The position numbers and the translations under genes are program-made. Of a DNA stretch of 7,381 nt, positions 1 to 4,470 are shown in pieces. The stretch's first letter is position 1. Each line of letters begins with the position of its first letter. A model generated the notes under the pieces. It was not told where the DNA came from, did not search any database, and saw nothing but the letters and a program-made list of their open reading frames with translations. Location of the stretch: positions 1 to 7,381 of the forward strand of contig JADLGU010000189.1 in assembly GCA_020849155.1 (NCBI GenBank). The letters are read 5' to 3'. This stretch comes from Rhodocyclaceae bacterium (GTDB taxonomy: Bacteria; Pseudomonadota; Gammaproteobacteria; Burkholderiales; Rhodocyclaceae).

Positions 1-326
1 GGGAAGCGCTCGCTGCCGTCGAAGTAGTCCTTCAGCTCGCGGCCCTCGACGAACTCCATGGCGATGAAGGCGGTGCCGCCGTCTTCGCCGTATTCGTAGA
101 TCTGCACGACGTTCGGGTGGTTGAGCCGGCCGGCGGCCTGCGCCTCGCGCTTGAAGCGGGCCAGGATCTCCTCGGCCTCGGCGCGCTCGAGCTGGTCGCG
201 GCGCCCGGTCTTCAGCGCCACCCGGCGGCCGATCATCGGATCGAAGCCGTCGTAGACGATGCCCATGGCGCCCTGTCCGAGCTCTCCCCGGATCTCGTAC
301 TTGCCGAGCTTCTTCAAATCAGTCAT
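1..326 (-). CDS. Ser/Thr protein kinase (Hanks type), N-terminal part, runs off the window
   Basis: The visible 108 residues are the N-lobe of a eukaryotic-like serine/threonine kinase, which phosphorylates proteins on Ser/Thr using ATP. Translation begins MTDLKKLGKYEIRGELGQG. The glycine-rich loop is G17-x-G19-x-x-G22 (GQGAMGIVY), the ATP-positioning lysine is K39 in VALK, the partner helix-C glutamate is probably E61 in FKREA, and the HPNVV segment (70-74) and hinge-like MEFVEG (90-95) follow. All residues expected of an active N-lobe are present; the catalytic loop, activation segment and any transmembrane or sensor domain lie outside the window. The ATG at 326 is chosen because a GGGAG ribosome-binding site stands 9 bases upstream and the family typically starts just before the Y-E-I strand. 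It lies 218 bases downstream of a CsgG-like gene on the same strand, so the two may or may not be cotranscribed. Substrates are unknown. Kinase identity is firm; the specific role is not. Confidence 0.93.
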   Translation of the reverse strand, partial: MTDLKKLGKYEIRGELGQGAMGIVYDGFDPMIGRRVALKTGRRDQLERAEAEEILARFKREAQAAGRLNHPNVVQIYEYGEDGGTAFIAMEFVEGRELKDYFDGSERF

Positions 327-409
327 GACGGCTGCTCCCTCAACTTGCGTCGGTCGGAGTGCGGGCCCCGCCGCCGGGCCGCCCCAAGGCGGGGCATTCA
401 CCCCATGGA

Positions 410-425
410 GCGGGCCACGGCCCGC
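410..425. repeat. Perfect inverted repeat in kinase upstream region
   Basis: GCGGGCC (410-416) and GGCCCGC (419-425) are perfect inverted repeats separated by two bases; in RNA this would fold as a six-pair stem with a four-base loop. A weaker GCCCC/GGGGC pair lies at 381-395. Both fall in the 218-base gap between the CsgG-like gene and the kinase, in the probable 5' leader or promoter region of the kinase. No T-tract follows on either strand, so this is not a clear terminator. I could not find a convincing -35/-10 pair for the kinase in 327-544. Confidence 0.45.
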
Positions 426-444
426 GACCAACCGTCACCCCCTT

Positions 445-519
445 CCCCGGGGCGAAGCCGGGGTTTCGCAGAGCACAGCTCTGCGCCGGCTGAGCCGGCT
501 GGCTGTGCAAAGCCAGCCG
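445..519. repeat. Cluster of four abutting perfect hairpins (REP/terminator-like element)
   Basis: Four perfect inverted repeats are packed into 75 bases. Stem A pairs CCCCGG (445-450) with CCGGGG (458-463). Stem B pairs CGCAGAGC (467-474) with GCTCTGCG (478-485) around a three-base loop. Stem C pairs GCCGGC (485-490) with GCCGGC (494-499) around TGA. Stem D pairs CGGCTGGCT (496-504) with AGCCAGCCG (511-519) around a six-base loop. B and C share one base and C and D share four, so C and D are alternatives. The element lies just after the stop of the CsgG-like gene. No U-tract follows, so it is not a canonical intrinsic terminator; it may protect the 3' end of the upstream mRNA, act as a Rho-type or bidirectional stop, or be a dispersed palindromic repeat. 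The structure is seen directly; the function is inferred. Confidence 0.75.
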
Positions 520-520
520 T

Positions 521-537
521 GGGGCAGGGGCGGGGGG
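521..537 (+). other. G-rich run, possible weak G-quadruplex
   Basis: Between hairpin D and the stop codon of the CsgG-like gene, the plus strand carries runs of four, four and six G separated by CA and C (521-524, 527-530, 532-537). The G-rich strand is the template strand for the leftward genes. A two-tier quadruplex is possible on paper; a four-run three-tier one is not well satisfied. In this GC-rich DNA it may simply be composition. Confidence 0.3.
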
Positions 538-544
538 AAGAAAC

Positions 545-1342
545 TCATTTGTGCTTGGAGTCGATTTCCCAGACGTTCTTCTGCACCAGGCGCTGCACCA
601 TGCCGTCGAGCGTCAGTCCGCCCGCTTCGCCGCTGGAGAAACCCATCACCGAGGTGGACTTCGCCCCCAGTTCCATCTTCTCTTCCGTATAGCCCTGCGC
701 CACCTGCTCCGTGGTGTTGGCGTCGATGATCTTCCAGCGCATGCCGATGATCCACACGCCGGTGGATTCGCCGGTCTGCACCGAGCTGACCACCACGTCG
801 CCGGCGGCGCCGCCGCGACCGCCGCCGAAAATGCCGATCAGCGCGCCGATCGGCCGGCCGCTGAAGCCCTCCTGGGCCTGCGCCACTTGCTCGGCCTTGA
901 GGATGTCGAACTTCACCACCCATTTGGTGGTTTTCATCTTGCCCTTCTGCAGGAACTTGCGCGCCGCCTGCGGGTCGCCCAGGTTGTAGGCGAGCTGGAA
1001 CTCCTGCAGCAGCGGGCCGAGGCTTTCCCGCTCCAGCACCTTGAAGTTGGCCTTGGACAGCTCCAGCTCGGCGAAGTCGGCGATGTTGTTGGGGCCGAAC
1101 TTCTGGGCGAAGTTGGCGTTGTTGCTCTTCACCTGACCCGGGATGACGATCAGGTGCGGTCCCGGTTTGGCGGCGTTGACGTATTCGACCGGCTTGTACA
1201 TGCCCTTGTCGGCCATCTCGTTGGCCTTCTTCGAGGTGTCGCTGCCCTGGGTCGGCGAGGGGCTCTCGAAAGTCGGCTGGGCGGCGGCGGCTCCGGCCAG
1301 CAGGCAGAAGGCGAGGGGCAGCAGGCGTTGCGGTGTGGTCAT
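545..1342 (-). CDS. Exported CsgG-like protein of unknown role
   Basis: A 265-residue protein with an N-terminal Sec signal peptide: MTTPQ, a hydrophobic stretch (7-20) and a probable signal peptidase I site after AAAA at about 21. C13 is preceded by LAF, a poor lipobox, so it is unlikely to be a lipoprotein. The mature part resembles the CsgG/HfaB family: a strand LIVIPG (64-69), a helix ending in NFKVLERESLGPLLQE (99-114), DPQAA (123-127), strand WVVKFDIL (141-148), a glycine-rich stretch (161-181) and a strand pair around GVWIIGMRWKIID (195-207). CsgG forms the outer-membrane curli secretion pore, but no csgA/csgB/csgE/csgF is seen, so curli export is not claimed. The ATG at 1342 is preferred because GGGA stands 6 bases upstream; an ATG at 1357, overlapping the previous stop as ATGA, would add five residues and spoil the signal peptide less neatly. 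The gene starts 11 bases after the preceding gene's stop, implying coupled expression. Confidence 0.8.
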   Translation of the reverse strand: MTTPQRLLPLAFCLLAGAAAAQPTFESPSPTQGSDTSKKANEMADKGMYKPVEYVNAAKPGPHLIVIPGQVKSNNANFAQKFGPNNIADFAELELSKANFKVLERESLGPLLQEFQLAYNLGDPQAARKFLQKGKMKTTKWVVKFDILKAEQVAQAQEGFSGRPIGALIGIFGGGRGGAAGDVVVSSVQTGESTGVWIIGMRWKIIDANTTEQVAQGYTEEKMELGAKSTSVMGFSSGEAGGLTLDGMVQRLVQKNVWEIDSKHK

Positions 1343-1353
1343 GTGAGATCCCG

Positions 1354-2010
1354 TCATTTGGCGCCGGCAGTGCGGCAGTAGTCGTTGTAGAGCCTGGCCA
1401 CGACCTCGTCGGCCTGCTCGTTCACCAGGGTGAGCGCCATGCCGAGGGTGTCGGTGCCGGAATACGATTCGTCGCGGGCGGCGACATTGGAGATCGTCCG
1501 GCCGCCGGCCGAGACCAGGGTGAAGCCCATGTGCACGGCGACCTCGTTGATCTTCAGCACCGGGTTGATGCCGGTCTGGGTGCTGATCAGGCCGCGCAGG
1601 ATGAAGTTGGCGCCGAGCTTCTTGGAAGCGTTGATGGCGGCGTCGGGGTCGTTGCGGAAGTGGGCTTCGATCTCGGCCTGGGCGATCTGGGCGCGGATCT
1701 CCTCCTGGGTGTAGGTCTTCAGGCCGAGCGCGCGCAGGCGGTGGTTGATGGCCTGGAAGTGCGGGCCGTAGCGGCTTTGCGTGGTGTTGAAGCCGTTCGA
1801 GGTGCGCTCGGCGATGACCACCATGATCTTCTGGTTCTTGAGCTGCTTCTTGCAGGGCGCCGAGACGAGTTGGCCGATGCGCTGCGCGCGCGCCTGGTCT
1901 TCGCCCTTGGCCTTTTCCTCTTCTTCGGAGAACTTGAAGGCCTGGGCGCCGCCGGCGATCAGGGACAGGGACAGGGACAGCGCAGCCAACCGCAGTCGGG
2001 AATGGGGCAT
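1354..2010 (-). CDS. Exported hypothetical protein, probable CsgG/LpoB-type fold
   Basis: A 218-residue protein I do not recognise by name. It starts MPHSRLRLAAL with a signal peptide whose core is an alternating Leu-Ser run (11-17) and a likely cleavage after GAQA (24). A charged segment (FKFSEEEEKAK, 25-35) follows. The body has a strand KIMVVIAERTSNG (61-73), a helix and RALGLKTYTQEE (93-104), then NDPDAA (120-125), strand NFILRGLIS (135-143) and strand pairs near 156-179, ending in a helix. The order matches that of the CsgG-like protein encoded next to it, suggesting distant homology. C53 and C212 are the only cysteines of the mature protein and could form a disulfide. The ATG at 2010 has GAGG 7 bases upstream; a further upstream ATG at 2067 lies inside the terminator stem and would add 19 residues before the signal peptide, so it is rejected. 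It forms a two-gene unit with the downstream CsgG-like gene. Confidence 0.8.
   Translation of the reverse strand: MPHSRLRLAALSLSLSLIAGGAQAFKFSEEEEKAKGEDQARAQRIGQLVSAPCKKQLKNQKIMVVIAERTSNGFNTTQSRYGPHFQAINHRLRALGLKTYTQEEIRAQIAQAEIEAHFRNDPDAAINASKKLGANFILRGLISTQTGINPVLKINEVAVHMGFTLVSAGGRTISNVAARDESYSGTDTLGMALTLVNEQADEVVARLYNDYCRTAGAK
1961..1980 (-). repeat. Hexamer tandem repeat inside the signal peptide
   Basis: On the plus strand AGGGAC is repeated three times plus two bases. On the coding strand it reads CTGTCC repeats, coding for the Leu-Ser alternation in the hydrophobic core of the signal peptide of the gene at 1354-2010. Because the unit is six bases, gain or loss of a copy would keep the frame and change the core length by two residues. 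Confidence 0.7.
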
Positions 2011-2038
2011 GGAGATGCCTCGAAATGCAAGGGGAATG

Positions 2039-2067
2039 ATTGTGGCAAAAAACAGCCTCCCCCACAA
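2039..2067 (-). promoter_or_regulatory. Candidate promoter for the two exported-protein genes
   Basis: On the minus strand TTGTGG (2067-2062) and CACAAT (2044-2039) are separated by exactly 17 bases, a fair but imperfect sigma-70 match (three and four of six). The -10 box lies about 30 bases upstream of the ATG at 2010. The spacer overlaps the 3' arm and T-run of the terminator of the previous gene. A promoter somewhere here is expected because the terminator isolates these genes from upstream; this particular match is tentative. Confidence 0.3.
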
Positions 2068-2091
2068 CCGCGGCGAGCGGCGGTGGGGGAG
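2047..2091 (-). terminator. Rho-independent terminator after the PsiF-repeat gene
   Basis: On the minus strand CTCCCCCAC (2091-2083) pairs perfectly with GTGGGGGAG (2065-2057), a nine-pair GC-rich stem with a further CCGC/GCGG inner pairing (2080-2077 with 2071-2068). Four bases later comes a run of six T (2052-2047). It starts 15 bases after the stop codon at 2107. Polarity fits only leftward transcription, so it ends the transcript carrying the PsiF-repeat gene. Confidence 0.85.
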
Positions 2092-2106
2092 CGGAGGAAG
2101 GCGGGC

Positions 2107-2496
2107 TTACTTCTTTTCGGCGGGCTTGGCCGGCGCGGCGGCCGGCTTGGCGGCTTCGGCGGGCTTGGCCTCGGCCGGCTTGTCGGCCTTGAGGCAGCCG
2201 CTCATGAACTGCTTGCGCTCCTCGCCCTTCAGCTTCTTGTCGCCGGCATCCTTGTTGCAGGCTTTCATCCTGTCCTGCTGGGCGGACTGCTTGTCCTTCA
2301 GACAGTCGCTCATGAAGGCCTTGCGCTGGTCGCCCTTCTTGTCGGCGGCCTGTTCGTTGCAGGCTTTCATGCGCTCCTGCTGCTTGAGCTGCTTCTCGCT
2401 GGGGGCCTTCTTTTCCGCCGCCGGCGCGGCGGTCTGTGCCAGGGCCAGATTGGCCGCCAGCAGGGAGGCCGCGGCGGCCAGAATCAGTTTATGCAT
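2107..2496 (-). CDS. Small exported PsiF-repeat protein
   Basis: A 129-residue secreted protein. The signal peptide (MHKLILAAAASLLAANLALA, 1-20) ends at a good ALA cleavage site. Two PsiF motifs follow, about residues 40-67 and 74-103, each with RMKACN, a lysine-rich turn, and RKxFMSxCLK; the cysteines are C46, C65, C80 and C101, two per repeat. The tail (104-129) is a low-complexity Lys-Pro-Ala-Glu run. PsiF in Escherichia coli is a phosphate-starvation-induced protein of unknown function, and the paired cysteines suggest a small helical disulfide-linked unit in the periplasm; both points come from family knowledge and inference. The ATG at 2496 has a strong GAGGAG site 8 bases upstream. It starts 64 bases after hprK and ends at a clear terminator, so it may be the last gene of the ptsN-hprK transcript or have its own promoter; I saw no good promoter in 2497-2560. 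Confidence 0.88.
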   Translation of the reverse strand: MHKLILAAAASLLAANLALAQTAAPAAEKKAPSEKQLKQQERMKACNEQAADKKGDQRKAFMSDCLKDKQSAQQDRMKACNKDAGDKKLKGEERKQFMSGCLKADKPAEAKPAEAAKPAAAPAKPAEKK

Positions 2497-2560
2497 TGCG
2501 TGTTCTCCTCGGTCGTTGCGCGGCGGGCTGCCGCAAGGAAAACAACGCGGGCAGGGGGGC

Positions 2561-3499
2561 TTAGTTGACCGCGTCGTCGCCGAGGGCCTGCTTGTGGCGC
2601 TCGACGAACTCCTGGGTGCTGTCGATGCCGCGCAGCAGCAGGATGGTCGAGCGCACCGCCGCTTCCAGCAGGACCGCCAGGTTGCGGCCGGCGGCCACCG
2701 GGATGTTCACCCGGCGCACCGGCACGCCGAGGATCTTCTGGGTCTCGGCGCCGAGCGGCAGCCGGTCGATTTCGGCCATCCCCTTCTGCGGGCGGACCAG
2801 GTTTACCACCAGCTTGAGGGCCATCTTGCGCCGGCAGGCGGTCTCGCCGAAGACCGTGCGGATGTTCAGCACCCCCAGGCCGCGCACTTCCAGGAAATCC
2901 CGCAGCATGGCCGGGCAGCGCGCCTCCAGGGCGTTGGGGGCGACGCGGGCGATCTCCACCAGGTCGTCGGCCACCAGGCCGTGGCCGCGCGAGATCAGTT
3001 CGAGGGCCAATTCGCTTTTTCCCACGCCGGAATCCCCGGTGATCAGCACCCCCATGCCGAGCACGTCCATCATCACCGCGTGCAGCTCGACGGTCTCGGC
3101 CAGCTGGCGCGACAGCCAGATGCGCAGCAGGTCGATCACCACCGCGGCCGACTGCGGCGTCGAGAACAGCGCGGTATCGGCCTTCTCGCAGGCCTCCCGC
3201 ACCGAGGCCGGAATGGCGCAGGCGTCGGCGATGATCAGCGCCGGCGGGCGGGCGGCGAGGATCTCCTCGATGTGGCGCGAGACCCGGACGGAGTGCTGCT
3301 GGGTGGCCCAGCCGATCTCCGGGGCGCCTATGACCTGGATGCGGTCGGGGTGGATCAGGTTGAGATGGCCGACCAGGTCGGCCGGCGAGGTGTGCAGCTG
3401 GTTGACGGCGATCTGCGCGTCCAGCGTGCCGCCGACATGCAGCAGCTGCAGGCGCTCGCGGTGGTAATCAAACAGCTGCGCGACGTTCGCCTGGCGCAT
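2561..3499 (-). CDS. hprK: HPr kinase/phosphorylase
   Basis: A 312-residue bifunctional enzyme that phosphorylates and dephosphorylates a serine of HPr-type phosphocarriers in the cytoplasm; length is normal for the family. The N-terminal domain (1 to about 130) begins MRQANVAQLFDYHRERLQL. The catalytic domain holds H140, the Walker A loop GDSGVGKS (155-162), the acidic pair D178-D179 in VADD, the HprK signature LEVRGLGVLNI (203-213) and the C-terminal AAGRNLAVLLEAAV (269-282). All expected catalytic elements are present. The ATG at 3499 lies inside the end of ptsN, giving a 32-base overlap in another frame with only a weak GGCAGG-like site, so translation is probably coupled to ptsN. In proteobacteria HprK acts on the regulatory (non-sugar) PTS. 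No HPr gene (ptsH/npr), ptsI or rapZ is found on the downstream side within the window. Confidence 0.97.
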   Translation of the reverse strand: MRQANVAQLFDYHRERLQLLHVGGTLDAQIAVNQLHTSPADLVGHLNLIHPDRIQVIGAPEIGWATQQHSVRVSRHIEEILAARPPALIIADACAIPASVREACEKADTALFSTPQSAAVVIDLLRIWLSRQLAETVELHAVMMDVLGMGVLITGDSGVGKSELALELISRGHGLVADDLVEIARVAPNALEARCPAMLRDFLEVRGLGVLNIRTVFGETACRRKMALKLVVNLVRPQKGMAEIDRLPLGAETQKILGVPVRRVNIPVAAGRNLAVLLEAAVRSTILLLRGIDSTQEFVERHKQALGDDAVN

Positions 3500-3953
3500 G
3501 GGCCTGCCAGTCGGAGAACAGGGCGTGGATGGCGGCCGCGTCGGAGGCCGCCGTCAGCTGCTCGCGGAAGGTCCGGTCGGAGAACATCTGCGCCAGTTCG
3601 GAGAGGATCTGCAGGTGCTGCTCGGTGGCCTGTTCGGGCACCAGCAGCACGAACAGCAGCTGGACGGGCTTGCCGTCGGGGGCGTCGAACTGCACCGGGG
3701 CGGCCAGACGCAGGAAGGCGCCCACCGCCTCCTTGAGCCCCTTGATGCGGCCGTGGGGGATCGCCACGCCCTGGCCGAGCCCGGTCGAACCGAGCTTCTC
3801 GCGGGCAAACAGGCTGTCGAACACCGTGCTGCGGCCGATGCCCTGGTTGTTCTCGAACAACAGGCCGGCCTGCTCGAAGACGCGCTTCTTGCTGCTGGCT
3901 TCGAGGCCGGCCTGGATGTTGCTGGGGGGGAGCAGCTTGGCGATCAGGTTCAT
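3468..3953 (-). CDS. ptsN: Nitrogen-PTS EIIA component (EIIA-Ntr)
   Basis: A 161-residue cytoplasmic regulatory phosphoprotein of the PTS-Ntr chain, which receives phosphate from the HPr-like protein NPr and in family members modulates potassium transport, nitrogen and envelope responses. Residues 1-150 form one PTS EIIA type-2 domain. The phosphorylated histidine is H67 in GVAIPHGRIKG (62-72), preceded by FDSLFAREKLGSTGLG (45-60). Length is typical. The ATG at 3953 matches the usual betaproteobacterial N-terminus (MNLIAKLLPPSNI), but no Shine-Dalgarno sequence is visible in front of it; the leader is C-rich. It follows hpf after 126 bases with a likely promoter, and overlaps hprK by 32 bases at its 3' end. 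The pairing with hprK, rpoN and hpf is the classic rpoN-region arrangement. Confidence 0.97.
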   Translation of the reverse strand: MNLIAKLLPPSNIQAGLEASSKKRVFEQAGLLFENNQGIGRSTVFDSLFAREKLGSTGLGQGVAIPHGRIKGLKEAVGAFLRLAAPVQFDAPDGKPVQLLFVLLVPEQATEQHLQILSELAQMFSDRTFREQLTAASDAAAIHALFSDWQAHAPGERRAAV

Positions 3954-4049
3954 GATGGTGCGGCCGCGTGAGGGTTGGTGCTGGGCAGGCTGTGCGGCGG
4001 GCTAGGGCCGAAATTGGGGCGACAGGGGACTTTCGGTGAACAGGCGCGG

Positions 4050-4079
4050 ATTATACCGGGAAAGCCCCCTGGGGAGGAA
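4050..4079 (-). promoter_or_regulatory. ptsN: Candidate sigma-70 promoter for ptsN-hprK
   Basis: A perfect TATAAT stands on the minus strand at 4055-4050, rare in such GC-rich DNA and placed in the hpf-ptsN gap. The -35 side is poor: TTCCTC (4079-4074) at an 18-base spacing, touching the hpf stop codon. Transcription would start near 4043, leaving a leader of about 90 bases before the ATG at 3953. Within it CCGAAA (4036-4031 on the minus strand) can pair with TTTCGG (4013-4008). Confidence 0.5.
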
Positions 4080-4400
4080 TCACTCGACGGCCTGGCGCTT
4101 GAGCGCCTCGTGGGCGTGCTCGGTCTTTTTCTCCTTGTGCTTGAGCACCTGGCGGTCGAGCTTGTCGGCCAGGGCGTCGATGCTGGCGTAGAGGTTCTCG
4201 TCCTGGGCCTCGACGAAGATGTCCTTGCCGCGCACATGCACCGTGACTTCCGCCTTCTGCCGCAGCTTCTCCACCGAGAGGATCACGTGCACCGCGGTGA
4301 CATGGTCGAAGTGCCGGATCGCGCGTTCCAGCTTGGCATGGACATAGTCGCGGATGGCCGGGGTGACTTCGAGGTGGTGACCGGTGATGTTCAGATTCAT
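4080..4400 (-). CDS. hpf: Short ribosome hibernation promoting factor (HPF/YfiA family)
   Basis: A 106-residue cytoplasmic protein that binds the 30S decoding region and aids formation of inactive ribosomes in starved cells. It is a single beta-alpha-beta-beta-beta-alpha domain beginning MNLNITGHHLEVTPAIRDYV; the conserved DENLYASIDALADKL segment (67-81) is followed by the basic QVLKHKEKKTEH (84-95). It has no C-terminal dimerisation domain, so it is the short type as in Escherichia coli HPF rather than the long type. The start at 4400 is supported by AAGGAG (4411-4406 on the minus strand) five bases upstream. It lies 70 bases after rpoN with no terminator between, consistent with the familiar rpoN-hpf operon. 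Confidence 0.96.
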   Translation of the reverse strand: MNLNITGHHLEVTPAIRDYVHAKLERAIRHFDHVTAVHVILSVEKLRQKAEVTVHVRGKDIFVEAQDENLYASIDALADKLDRQVLKHKEKKTEHAHEALKRQAVE

Positions 4401-4470
4401 GATGGCTCCTTGGCGATTGGGGACCGGGGCGTTGGCCGTCCCGGCCCGTGGTGAAACTGGTTAACGGCCG

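Noticed and set aside
445..519. CRISPR array
   Set aside because: The palindromes differ from one another and there are no equal-length spacers or cas genes.
545..1342. Curli secretion channel CsgG proper
   Set aside because: There is no lipobox and no csgA, csgB, csgE or csgF nearby; only fold-level resemblance is claimed.
1343..2065. N-terminal extension of the CsgG-like frame up to 2065
   Set aside because: The extra 241 residues are an out-of-frame reading of the gene at 1354-2010 and precede a clean signal peptide and ribosome-binding site at 1342.
2011..2067. Upstream ATG at 2067 for the exported hypothetical gene
   Set aside because: It lies within the terminator hairpin and would place 19 residues before an obvious signal peptide; the ATG at 2010 has a good ribosome-binding site.
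2254..2370. Mobile or regulatory direct repeat
   Set aside because: The 15-base repeat is explained by the duplicated PsiF coding motif.
2497..2560. Terminator or promoter between hprK and the PsiF gene
   Set aside because: A TTGCG/CGCAA pairing exists but no T-tract follows it, and no -35/-10 pair with proper spacing could be found.
1333..2568. Plus-strand open frame of 411 codons with Gly/Leu repeats
   Set aside because: Antisense of the exported-protein and PsiF genes; the Gly/Leu bias mirrors their Ala/Lys codons. No ribosome-binding site or family match.
1781..3736. Long plus-strand open frame of 651 codons
   Set aside because: It is antisense to four well-supported genes, is rich in Arg/Ser/Gly/Gln, shows no domain, and long antisense frames are expected in DNA this GC-rich.
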